64,000 nucleotides of DNA from Aureococcus anophagefferens. Lineage: Eukaryota; Sar; Pelagophyceae; Pelagomonadales; Pelagomonadaceae. Below, one piece after another: positions 8,433 through 19,400 of the stretch (positions are counted from its first letter, which is position 1; the number at the start of each line of letters is the position of its first letter). The notes under the pieces were generated by a model. It was not told the origin of the DNA. It ran no database searches and saw only the letters and a program-made list of their open reading frames with translations. Where the stretch lies: contig NW_008705564.1 of the NCBI RefSeq assembly GCF_000186865.1, forward strand, positions 684,444 through 748,443, given 5' to 3'. The translations under genes were made by a program, and so were the position numbers.

Positions 8433-9471
8433 TCACGGCGTGCCGTCGAGGTCCAGGCCCCGGGCGGAGCCGAGGGACGACGGCGACCCCGCGAGCGGCA
8501 CGGCGCCGAGGGCCTTGGGCGCGTTGGACCCCTTCGGCGCATTGCCCCCCTGCATCTCCTCGACGAGGCTCGAGGAGATGGAGGCCGACGAGGACGGCGC
8601 CGTCGCGGCCCGCCGGAGCTCCATCGTGTCGAAGCGCCACTGCCAGACGACGAAGTCCTTCGCGGCGTCGAGCTCGTCGGCGCGCCGCTCGAGGCGCGCG
8701 TCCTCCATGGCCCGCGCGCGCAGCCAGAGCGGCGTGGCCACCATGTAGATGACGGCGTTCGAGAGGACGATGGACAGCATGTAGAAGGCCATGGGCAGCG
8801 CGATGCGCGTCGGATCGGCGCCCGCCGCGGCGACGACGACGACGGACAGGGCGAGGTTGACCGCGACGAGCAGGACCTGGAACCGGAGGCGGTCCGACGA
8901 AATGAGCGGCAACCCGAAGCCCAGGAAGAAGAGGTACAGGTAGTAGGCGGGCGACGACAACGTGCCGTAGACGCGGCCGATCTGATCCTCGAGCTCCGCG
9001 GGCGCGAGCGCGAAGACGCGCTGGAGCCGGATGGCGTGGTTCGCCACCACGTAGAGGAGCGACGCCTGCGGCGCGTGCTCGACGAAGCGGTGGCGCACGT
9101 CCGGCGGCGCCGCGGACGCGGCCGTCGACGCGGACACGAAAAAAGCCGTCCAGATCGCGCCCGCGTCCGCGCCCGCCCGTCTGCAGGTACTGGCCGCTCG
9201 TCTCGGCGACGCGCACGAAGACGAGGAGGAACCAGTAGGGGAGGATGCAGCGCCGCCGCAGCAGCCGCGCGAACGATCGGTCGTCGCGCTCCGTCGCGAG
9301 TTTGGGAACGCAGCACGCGACGTCGTCGCCCGCCGGCCGCGGCACGGCGACGCGCGTGTAGCCCTCGTAGAGGGTCGGCTGCTCCTCGTCGACGACGTCG
9401 GGCACGCCGGAGGACGACGCCTTGTAGCGCTGCTTGTCCCGGCGCGCCTTGGGATGGACGTCGGCGAACAT
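8433..9471 (-). CDS. Six-TM membrane protein, cluster paralog 3 (frameshifted)
   Basis: Third member of the cluster. From the ATG at 9471 the frame gives MFADVHPKARRDKQRYKASS, the CC segment, and the first helix (YWFLLVFVRVAETSGQY). At about 9165-9185, in a G/C-rich run, it must shift one base to continue as ADAGAIWTAFFVSAST and the remaining helices. The C-terminal part keeps the family pattern in weaker form: LERRADELDAAKDFVVWQWRFD and PLAGSPSSLGSARGLDLDG. It is more divergent than the other two and has a Ser-rich linker. The break may be an assembly error because both halves are well conserved. Function unknown. Confidence 0.6.
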
Positions 9472-9896
9472 GGCCCCGCCGAGAGGACGGTCGCACGCTC
9501 GCCGAGCCTCGGGGGGTTCCTTGAGCCCGGCGACGGCGACGGGTTTACGCTTCGCCGCGTCTCTAAACGTAGGGGACCCGGGAGTAACCGCGGGGGACGG
9601 GAGGCTTCGCCCCGGCGCACGACGAGTTTCACTTGGAGATCACGGTCAAGAGGGGAGGCGATTCACGCAAATCTTGCCGCTGACCTTCGGCGATGTCCGC
9701 TGGCTTACGTGGGTATGGGGCACTAGGCCGATCCTCCCGATCGTGCTCTCGCTCCTCGCTCACTACCCTAGCCCTTCCCTTTGATCCTCCCTCCCTTCGA
9801 TTCGTCCCTGCGCCGCGGCTAACTGACATTCGGCGACCCACGGGCATCGTGTCTAGATACACCCACCTCCACCCCCGACGCACAAAACACGGCGCG
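9472..9896. other. Intergenic stretch between paralog 3 and the ankyrin gene
   Basis: About 425 bp with no convincing gene on either strand. It should contain the promoter of the minus-strand gene starting at 9471 and the 3' untranslated region of the minus-strand gene ending at 9897. Composition is less GC-rich than the flanking exons (for example TCACTACCCTAGCCC near 9758). No repeat or RNA is recognised. Confidence 0.4.
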
Positions 9897-10907
9897 TTAG
9901 AGGGACAGGACGTTGGCGAGCTTGTCCTTGGGCTTGTTCTCCTCCTCCCACTCCTCGCCGCCCGCGTCCATGCCGCAGCCCGCCTGGCCGCAGGTCACGA
10001 AGACGACGATGGCCGACGCGAAGCCCGCGAGGGTCCCCCGCTGCTCCTTCATGCGCTTCGCCTTCTCGAGCTCCGCGTCGTCCTTCGCGAGGATGTCCTC
10101 GAGGATCTCGTCGTTGAGCGCCGGGTCGAGGTAGTTCGTCAGCGCCTCGTGGATCGCCGTCTCGCCGAGGCGCCGCGCGAGGACCCAGGGCGAGTGGCGG
10201 TCGCTGATGGGGTCGTGGCTGTGGGCCGCGCCGTGCTCGATCAGCACCTCGACCGCGTTCGCGTCGCCGAGATCGACCGCGTGCCAGAGCAGGGACCGCT
10301 TGCCCCGGTCGCGGAGCCCGACGAGCGCGCCGCCGCCCGCGCGCGACACGAAGCCCTTGATCGCGGCCTCGAAGTCGTAGAGCTCCTCGCCTGCGTCGAG
10401 ATGGAGCTCCCGGCGTACCCTCGGAAGCTCTCGAGCTCGGTCGAAGCGACGTCGGTTTCACGGGCTCCTTTCCGGACGAGCGCGTGGCGAGTGCTCTCGA
10501 CGGAGCGCACACGCACGTGCGGCGACGTCCGTCCATCGAAGTCGCGTCGATAGATGCGGGTTCCGCGCGGCGCCGCGCGGCCCTCGACGGGCAGCCGCTT
10601 CGCGAGGCTCCGCTCCTCGACCTCCGCGCGTTCCCACTGCCTCGGCCCTCCAGTCGCGCCGCTCCTGCGTGTTGAACTTGAGCCGCGACGGCATGGCGAA
10701 GCTGTCCGACGCCGCCCGCGGCTTCTTGGGCGCGTGGGGCTTCGCGGCGTGCTTCTTGTGCGGCGCGGCGTGGGGCTTCTTGTGCGCCGCCTCGGTATCG
10801 TTCCACGCCGCGAGCAGCACGCTCGGCGTCGACGGCTGCGGCTCGCCGAGCTCCCGCGCCTTCGCTGGCTCCTCGGAACCGCCCACGAGCCCCGACAGAT
10901 AGTCCAT
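9897..10907 (-). CDS. Ankyrin-repeat protein with C-terminal membrane segment (two compensating frame breaks)
   Basis: From the ATG at 10905-10907 the N-terminus (MDYLSGLVGGSEEPAKAREL) leads into a His/Lys/Pro-rich stretch. It then passes QWERAEVEERSLAKRLPVEG and EELYDFEAAIKGFVSRAGG into an ankyrin pair (KRSLLWHAVDLGDANAVEVLIEHGA, then SPWVLARRLGETAIHEAL). Near the end is a hydrophobic, Cys-containing segment (TLAGFASAIVVFVTCG) and an acidic tail. Two one-base shifts are needed, at about 10648 (extra G in a GGG run) and about 10415 (missing G). They cancel out, so the second half is in frame again; either sequence errors or short introns could explain them. It is transcribed divergently from the cellulase gene, 95 bp apart. 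Function unknown. Confidence 0.6.
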
Positions 10908-11002
10908 AGCTCACTTCAAGGTGGGTAGCTCGCACTGCACTTTGGGTTCTGTGAAAAGCGCGTAATGGAGGCTGCCCAGTCCATCGAAACGCCCTGACAT
11001 CC

Positions 11003-13258
11003 ATGGCCCTGGATCCGCAGTCGACGCTCATCCAGCTCGAGAGCCTGAAGCTCGAGAAGACGCCGCCGGCGATCAAGCCGCGGCGGTCGCGATCCGCGTG
11101 GTGCGTCCTCCTCGTCGCCGTGTCGTGCCTCGCCGTCGGCTTCGTCGGCGGCGCGCTCTTCGCGCGGCTCACGCGCGACGGCGGCGACGACGACGACGAC
11201 GTCGCGGCGGACGCGAGCGCCGCGGACGCCGCCGCGGACGCCGCGGTGGACGCGGACGGCGCGGTGGACGCGGACGCGCCGACGCCGCGGCCGACCGCCG
11301 CGGCGCCCGCGCCGGCCGCGGCGCCCGCGCCGCGGCCGACCGTCGCGCCGCCGGCGCCGACGGCCGCCGCGTCGACGTTCTGCTGCTACTACACGCCGTC
11401 GGACTGCGGCGCCTGCGAGGACGCGGCGGCGGCCGACGACTGGTGCTCGGCCGCGCGCGACCGCTGCGAGGGCTCGTGCGGCGCGACGTGGTGCGCCAGC
11501 GGCGCGCCGGCGCCGTCGCCGCGGCCCACGGCCGCCGACGGCGCGCCGACGGCGGGCCCGACGGCGACGCCGCGGCCGTCGGCCGCGGCGCCGACGGCCG
11601 AGCGGAGCCTCTTCGCGACGGCGCCCGGCTACTACGTGAACCCGACGCTCGCCGCGAACCTCGACGCGTCCATCGCGACGACGGACGACGCGGCCGTCGC
11701 CGCGACGCTCGAGGCCATGAAGGGCGTCGCGTCGGCGTACTGGATCGACGTCAAGGGGAAGCTGGACCCCAACGGGACGTCGACGGCGGACGCGCGCGGT
11801 ATACTTTTAGACGCCGCGGCGCACGCGGAGCCGCCGCTCGTCGTCTTCATCGTCTACGACCTGCCGAACCGGGACTGCCACGCCTACGCGTCCAACGGCG
11901 AGATCTGCTGCGCGTACAACGACGACGGCACCTGCGACTACGACAACTCGGGCGACTGCGCCGCGGGCCTCGACCAGGGCGGGAAACAAACATATTCGAC
12001 ACGACTTCAATGTTCGTGTATGTGCACGGTTTCGACATACGTTCTTCGCTGTCTGAAAAGAATTCGCCGAGAGGAAACGATGCGTCCAAAAATCAGCCAA
12101 AACGACTGTGATTTGACCGAGCTAGAGAAGTTTTGCTGGACAGGGCGTTCCACTGGGTATTTCGCACACAGGCCTCGACGAGTACAAGACGACCTACGTC
12201 GACCCCTTCGCGGCAATCCTCGCGGAGTTCGAGGGCGTCGTGCCCGTGGCGCTCATCCTCGAGCCGGACTCGCTGCCCAACTTCGCAACGAACCTCGACG
12301 ACCCGCGCTGCGGGAACATAGGGACCAAAAACGCGTACGAGCTCGGCATCGCCTACGCCGTCGAGGCCCTCAAGGCCGCGGCGCCGTCGGCGCACATCTA
12401 CCTGGACGCGGGCCACGGCGGCTGGCTCGGCTGGGAGGACAATTTGGAGTCCTTCGCGTCGACCGTCGCGTCGCTCGGCGTCGAGGACCACCTCCGGGGC
12501 TTCGCGACGAACACGGCCAACTACCAGCCCCTCGGCGAGCCCTGCGCCGACGGCGTCGACTGCATCACGGGGCCCGGCGCGTCGTCCGCCTGCTGCGACG
12601 ACCCCTGCGGCCTCCTGTCCCAGTACAACCGCGGCCAGAACCAGGGCAGCACAAGAGAGCGAAATTCCCAACTTCAAAGGCTCCGATCTCGGCCGTTTTC
12701 CACTCGTTTCGGCTGATCTTTGGACGAGCGATCATCTCTCGGAACGGCCTCGAAGCGTGGATGTTTTTTACGGAACGCGCGCGCGCGGAACACTCACGTT
12801 GAAGCGACGTTGAATCTCTCTTGTCCTGCCCAGGCCAGAACGAGCACGAGTACGCGCGGCTTCTGGTCGACGCCATGGCCGCGGCCATGCCGGGCTTCGC
12901 CCCCAGAGTCGTCATCGACTCGGGCCGCAACGGGAACCCCGGCGCGCGGACCGACTGCGCGTCCTGGTGCAACCCGCGCGACGCGGGCGCGGGCGCCGTG
13001 CCGACGGCGGTCACGCGCGACCCGGACGTCGTCGACGCGTACTTCTGGCTCAAGACGCCGGGCGAGTCCGACGGCTGCACGGCGCTCCTGCCGTCGGCCG
13101 ACGACGAGTGGGTCTCCGACGGCGCCTGCCCCCGCTTCGACCAGGGCTGCGCGTCCGTCGACTCCATCGGCACGGCGGCCGGGGAGCCCTACGCGCCCGA
13201 GGCGGGCCACTGGTACGACTACCAGATCAAGATGCTCGCGGAATTCGCGGACATGTAG
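11003..13258 (+). CDS. Membrane-anchored GH6 cellulase (cellobiohydrolase/endoglucanase), 616 residues, three exons
   Basis: Exons 11003-11966, 12172-12633 and 12834-13258; both introns are introner elements. Residues about 31-53 form a single transmembrane anchor with a basic cytosolic side, so the enzyme is probably a type II membrane protein facing the secretory lumen or outside. An Ala/Pro/Thr/Asp linker, a Cys-rich module (FCCYYTPSDCGACE...CEGSCGATWC) and a second linker precede the GH6 domain. Family residues are present: YDLPNRDC with Asp291 (equivalent to Asp175 of Trichoderma Cel6A), LEPDSLPN with the catalytic acid Asp354 (equivalent to Asp221), DAGHGGWLGW, IDSGRNG and the WLKTPGESDG block. 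It hydrolyses beta-1,4-glucan; a wall-remodelling or feeding role is inference. Confidence 0.92.
11975..12171 (-). mobile_element. Introner element, family B, antisense, intron 1 of the cellulase
   Basis: 197 bp between exact copies of GCCTCGAC (11967-11974 and 12172-12179). The right end CACACAG gives the AG acceptor; the left duplication gives a GC donor, so the intron is 11967-12171. The left end (CAGGGCGGGAAAC) has drifted from the family end CTGTGTGGAAA. Confidence 0.88.
12642..12833 (+). mobile_element. Introner element, family A, intron 2 of the cellulase
   Basis: 192 bp with ends CAGGGCAGCACAAGAGAG and CTCTCTTGTCCTGCCCAG. Exact duplication GCCAGAAC at 12634-12641 and 12834-12841. GC donor from the duplication, AG from the element; splicing restores NRGQNEHEYA. 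Confidence 0.93.
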
Positions 13259-13459
13259 CAACTCACAGACCGGCAGCCCCCAAACTCGAAGACGGGACCC
13301 ACCCCCCAAATTAAAACGGCGCGAAGCCTACCTGCTAGGGGCGCCAGCCGCGAGACCGTTGAAGGTCAACGCGTCGACATTGAGGAAGCCAGGAACCCGG
13401 CCCGGCAGTGACACACGGTTGCTGCCTCCGCCAGTTGCGCGCGGGCAGCCTCTGAGGAC

Positions 13460-16400
13460 ATGCCGCGCGTCCACACGGAGGAGTCGCGCACGGGACCGGA
13501 CTGGCCGCGGTCCCGGTCGCTGGCGACGCCGCGGCGCGAGGGCGACGGCGGGCGGAGCTCCGCCGACGAGCGCGAGAGCGTCGAGAGCCGCGCGTCGACG
13601 AAGCGCACGCGGAGCAAATCCAAGAAGAAGAAGCGGCCGCCGTCGGAGGCGCCGCCGGCCCTCGTCGTCGGCGACCACGTCCAGCTCCAGGGCCTGCCGT
13701 CGAAGCACCTCAACGGGCGGGCGGGCGTCATCGCGCGCGTCTTCAACGACGGCAAGCGCGGCGTGAGGGTGCCCGGCCGCAAGGGCCTCGTGTCGGCCTT
13801 CCGGCGCCAGATGGTCCTCGTCGCGCCGCCCGACGCGGCCGTCGAGGAGACCAAGGGCGGGGACGACGCACCCGCAGTCGACCCGAGCGCGCTCTGGCCG
13901 CCGCCGCCGCCGGAGGCGCCGGCCGCCGCGCCGGCCGCGGCGCGGCCGCGGCCCGCGCCGCCCTCGGAGCCGCCGCCGCCGGAGCCGGAGCCGTCGGAGC
14001 CGCCCCCGGCCGCCGCGACGCCGTCGGCGACGCCGTCGGCGCCGTCGTCGGTGCTGCCGTCGGCGCTGCCGCCCGTCGCGACGCCGCGCGCCGCCGCGCC
14101 GCCGCCGCCGCCGCCGGGGTCGCCGTCGTCGTCCGCGGCCGCGNNNNNNNNNNNNNNNNNNNNNNNNNNNNNNNNNNNNNNNNNNNNNNNNNNGAGGGCG
14201 CCGCGCTGTGTGGAAATCAACCGCTGGTTTGGGACGTCTCGACCAAACTTTGAAATTCTCTATCTCGATCAAGTCGAAGTCGATTCGGCTGATTTTTGGA
14301 CGAATCGATTGATCTCGTCGGGTTCTCGAAGCACAGCTGAAGAGTCCGGCGCAATCCGTTCGATTACGCGCACATTGAAGTCGAGTTGAAGATTTGATTT
14401 CCACACAGGCGCCGCGGGCCCGCCCGTCGGAGACGCGAAGATCGCGGCGATGATCGCCTCCGCGGCGGCGCCCGGCGCGCCCGACGACGGCGGCGGCGAC
14501 GACGACGACGATGACGACGCGGAGCCCTTGGAGCCCCCCGCGCCCGCGGCGCCCGAGGAGCCCGAGGAGCCCGAGGACCCCCACCGGCGCCGCTCGCCGC
14601 GCGCGGGCGACGTCTGCCGGGGCGCCGCGGCGTCGCGGGCCGTCGCGGCGCCCGGGTCGCTGGCCGCGGAGCTCGAGGAGACGCAGGCGACCTTCGAGCA
14701 GGTGCCGGCGCCGCCGACGGGCTTCGGCGCGCTCGCGGCGCTCGACGCGTTCGTGAGCGGGCCCTCGCCGCCGCCGACGCCGCCGCCCGCGCCGCCGCCG
14801 CCGCCCGAGCCCGAGCCCGAGCCGAGCGACGACGACGAGGCCGCGGCGACGCGCGCGCGGAGCGAGTCCGAGGCCGCGGAGAAGACGCAGAGCTCCTGGA
14901 TCGAGTCCGTGCGCTTCGGGGACCTCATCTCCCTCGAGGGCCACCTCGACCCCGCGCTCGTCGAGGACTCCTTCTTCGTCCGCGGCGACGCGACGTCGGG
15001 CCAGGTCGACGCGGCGCTGAGCGACGCCGATTTCCGGAGCTGCCTCTGGCGCGTCGTGCCGGCGCTCAAGTACGAGAAGCTCGAGAGCTGGTGCCGCGCG
15101 AAGACGAATTTGACGCTCGACCGCCGCCACGACCGCGTGTCCGTGTCGGCGCTGCTGGACAGCCTGGGCGTGCGCCTCGAGCGGCCGCCGGCGAAGACGG
15201 CGCCCGCCGCGGCGGAGAACCTCGCCGCTTTGAAGGTCCAGCGCGAGACGAAGGGCAACGCGGAGAAGCTCGCGGCGACGCTCGGGGCGGCAAAAGAGAG
15301 CGACATTCCCAACTTCAACGGCTCCTCTCTCGGCCGTTTTCCACTCGTTTTGGCTGATTTTTGGACGAGCGATCATCTCTTGGAAGAGTCTCGAAGCGTC
15401 GATGGTTGTTTCGGAACGCGCACGCGCGGAACACTCACGTTGAAGCGACGTCGAATCTCTCTTGTGCCGCCCAGGCGACGCTCGAGGACGCGGGCACGGC
15501 GCGCGCGCGGGACCTCATGTTCAACGAGCCCTTCCAGCTCCAGCACGTCGTGACGGGCATGTTCTTCACCTGCGCGTCGTCGCTGGGCGCGGACCTCGAC
15601 ACGCGGCGCGCGCCGGGCCTCGGCGGCGAGGACGGGCGGCCGCGGAAGCTGCTGCTGCACCCGGGCTGCGCCGGGTCCGTGCTGCTCTTCAGCCCCATGG
15701 GCGACGCCGGCGAGGTCGCGCGGCGGGCGCCCGTGTCCTACAACGACAGCGCGTTCCTGCTCGTGCGGCCCCAGGGCGACGGCGCACCGGGCAAGGGCAA
15801 GGGCGCGAAGCAGGGCGGCCGGCGCCTCGCGGGCATCTTCGACCCCGTAGAGACGACGGACGCGGCGCGCGCCATCGCGCTGTCGCCCTGCGACCACGTG
15901 GCCACGGCGCGGTGCCCCCTCCGCGAGCTCGCCGTCTACGCGCAGCCGAGCCCGCTCGCGATCCGGCCCTACGCGCGCTACCCGTCCGCGGCGCTGCGGA
16001 ACCTCGTGCACAACACGCCCTTTTTTCTGTTGAGCCAGCGCCTGCGGCGCGCCGTCGTCGTCCGCGACGGCGGGACTTTGGGGGACCACTGCGCGGTGCA
16101 CGACGAGGTCGACGACGCCGACGACGACCTCGGCTCCGAGGACGGCGAGGGCGCGCGGGAGGCCAAGGTGGGCTTCCAGGAGGCGCAGCGCGAGGACATC
16201 GTGCGCGGGGCGGGGTCCGCGCACCTCGAGAGCGCCATGATGGCCTTCGTGGCCGAGCCGGTGATGCGGCGCGGCCCGGGCAACGACCTGCTCACGCGGG
16301 GCATCTGCTTCGGCGACGTCTTCCACGTGCGCCACGCGGTCACGGGCGCCTACCTCGCCATGGCGCCGACGGTCGCGCCGGTCAAGGGGCCCGGGGGCGT

Positions 16401-19400
16401 GGACCGGCGCGACGCGCTGCTCTTCGACGACGACGACGGCCCGGACTCCGTCGACGACGCGACGCGCGCGCTCCTGGCCTTCAAGCTGCTGCCCGGCGGG
16501 CCCGAGCCGCGGCCGCCCCTGGGCACGCCCGTGCTCGACGGCATGGCCTGCCTCGTCGCGTCCGCCGCGCGGCCCCTGCGCCTGCACGCGGACGCGGACG
16601 CGACGTCCGTGTCGTTCAGCGAGCTCCCGTCGATCTCCGACGCGGACGGCGGCGCGGAGACGGCGCTCACGAACCACGAGTCCTACTACTTCGACCTGCG
16701 GTACCTGACCCCGAAGGAGCACGAGGAGCTAACGCACTGCGCGTCGCTGCGCCGCGTGTCGCACGTCTACACGGCCGTCTGCAAGACGCTGAGCATGCTG
16801 CCGCCCAACGCGGGCCTCACCAGCCCCCGCAAGGGCGACGAGAGCCGCGACGACGACGCCTTCGGCGGGCCCATGCGCGGCTCCGACGCGCGCAAGGTCC
16901 TCGCGGCGCTCGCGTCCGTGACGCGGTCCCTCCAGCGCACGTACGTCGAGCTCGGCGGCCGCGACGAGCCGTCGCGGATGATCATGACGAACCTCAGCGG
17001 CCTCGTCGACGACCCGCCCCGGGCGTCCATGCAGAACATGTGCCGCACGTCGGGCTTTTTAGACGACCTCGTGAACATGGCCGTGACGCCCATCAACCTG
17101 GGTTTAGACATTCGGTTCCACGGGCGCCGCTACGCGGACGACCGCTTCGACGCGTATCTCGCCCCGGTCCAGAAGGCCGTCCTCGCCGTCCTCGGCCGCG
17201 CCATCCTGGACAACCGCGAGTGCGAGGCCCACTTCGGCGTCGGGAGCGTGCTCATCCGCCAGGGCGAGGCGCTGCGGGCGCTGCAGGTCCAGGGCGACGC
17301 GTTCGAGCCCGCGCATCGGAGCCCTTGGTTGGTTTTAAAGGCGGCGATCCTGCGCGAGGTCGCGGACAAGCGCCACTGGTCCAAGGCGAAGCGCCACGCG
17401 GCCTGGCGCAAGGGCACGTCCAAGGTCTTCCACCGGCCCGTGTCCTTCGTCAACGTGGTGTCGTTGCAGGCGGGCCACCGCCTCGGCGCGGAGCGCGTGC
17501 TCGCGACGCTCTTCATCTCGGAGGAGACGCTGACGAACGCCGTCGTCGCCAACGCGGCGCTCGTCCGCAAGTTCTGCGAGTTCATCCTCCAGGTCCACGG
17601 CCCGCGCGCGGAGTTCCTCGAGGTGCTCGCGGCTTTATGCACCGTCGACGGCAAGGACGGGCGGTCGCGGTCCATGCTGCGCATGCAGGAGATCTGCGGC
17701 ACGCTGCTCTTCAACACGGAGATCGCCGGCCAGGCCGCGGACCTCGCGGACCACCTGCTCCTGGCCATCTCGCCGTCGGACCTGCGGGACAACCGCGCGC
17801 CGTCGCTGCCCAAGGAGGTGCACCTGTCGTGGAACGCGGACTCGAAGGAGTACCGCGTCGAGGCCGTCGACGAGCTTTTTTATGATGCCTACTCGCCGAA
17901 GCTGTTTTTTCGCGACGGGCTCAAGGAGGTGCTCTGGCCGGGCGCGCCGCGGCACGCGGAGGCGCGGCCGGCCATCGAGGTCTACGCGCTCGGGGAGCAG
18001 CTCCAGCCCGTGAAGAAGGTGCGGCGCGCCGACGGCATCGCCTGGGTCAAGGAGTCGGACCTGGAGATGAGCGAGAAGAACGTGTCCGGGCCCATCCGGC
18101 TCAAGGGCGACGCGGAACTGGAGGCGCTCGCCGCGGAGGCGACGGACCGGGCCGGCGAGCGGAAGATCGCGACGCGCGAGGAAAGGCTGCTGAACCAGCT
18201 CCAGATCGGGCGCTACTTCGAGGCGCAGCTCAAATTACTGGGCGACCTCTGCGCCGGCCGGTCGGCGCAGAACATCCTGAAGCTCCAGGCGCGCGGCGGC
18301 TTCTCCTACGAGACGCTCGTCGCCGTCTTCCGCGACGCGCGCGTGGCGCCCAGGGCAGCACAAGGGTGATTCAACGTCGCTTCAACGTGAGTGTTCCGCG
18401 CGCGCGCGTTTCGGAAACAGCACCCACGCTTCGAGAGCGCTCCGAAAGATGATCGCTCGTCCAAAAATCAGCCGAAACGAGTGGAAATCGGCCGAGATAG
18501 GAGCCTTTGAAGTTGGGAATTTCGCACGCTTTTGCTGCCCAGGTGGCGCCGTGCCTGCGTTCGGAGACGCTGAACCTGCTCAACAACCTCTACCTGGACC
18601 GCTGGCCCCACGCGCGCGTCGCGGCGCCGGCGCTGCTCTGGGTGCTCGAGGACGTCGAGTCGCGGAGGCTGAGCCCGGGCGCTTCCGCGGACGCGCTGCC
18701 CCGGTCCGCGACGCCCATCGCGGAGCCCGTGCGCGACGGCTTCGCGGCGCTCCGGCGCGAGCTCAGCCGGCATCTCGCGACGTCGGCGACGCTCAACCCG
18801 GAGAACGTCGCGTCCAACGATTTGACGGCCAAGGTCGTCGACATCGCGTCGACGCTCTTCGACTTCGGCCTATTCACGGTGGGCACGGTCGACGACACGA
18901 TCGACCTCGCGCGGCGCTTGGTGGACCTGGCGAACCCGGCCATCGACGCGCCGGCCGTGGACAAGAGCCACCTGAAGCCCGTCGCGCGGGCCAAGGCGCG
19001 CGCGCTGCGGGGCCTCGCGCAGATCAACGACGCGACGATGCACTGGCGCATCGAGCGCATCCTGAGCTACCTGTTCGAGGAGATGGGCGACCGCACCTTC
19101 GACGTGCACAAGTTCCCCAACGTCGACCCCGACCGGCCGAATCTCGGAGACATCCTGCGGACGTGCTACGGCAAGGTCATCGGCGCGCACTCGGAGGAGC
19201 TCCGGTGCGCGGTCGACAACACGTTCAACGGGCCGGACGTGCGGGCCTACGAGGCCGCGGCCTTCGGCCCGCCGGACCATCTGAGGGGCGTGCTCTCCGG
19301 CCTGCTCATCTCCGACGACGACACGTTGTTCGAGGCGGCGCTGTCGGCGCTCGTGGACACGCACTCGGTGCACGGGAAGCTCGTCGACGCGATCGAGCGC

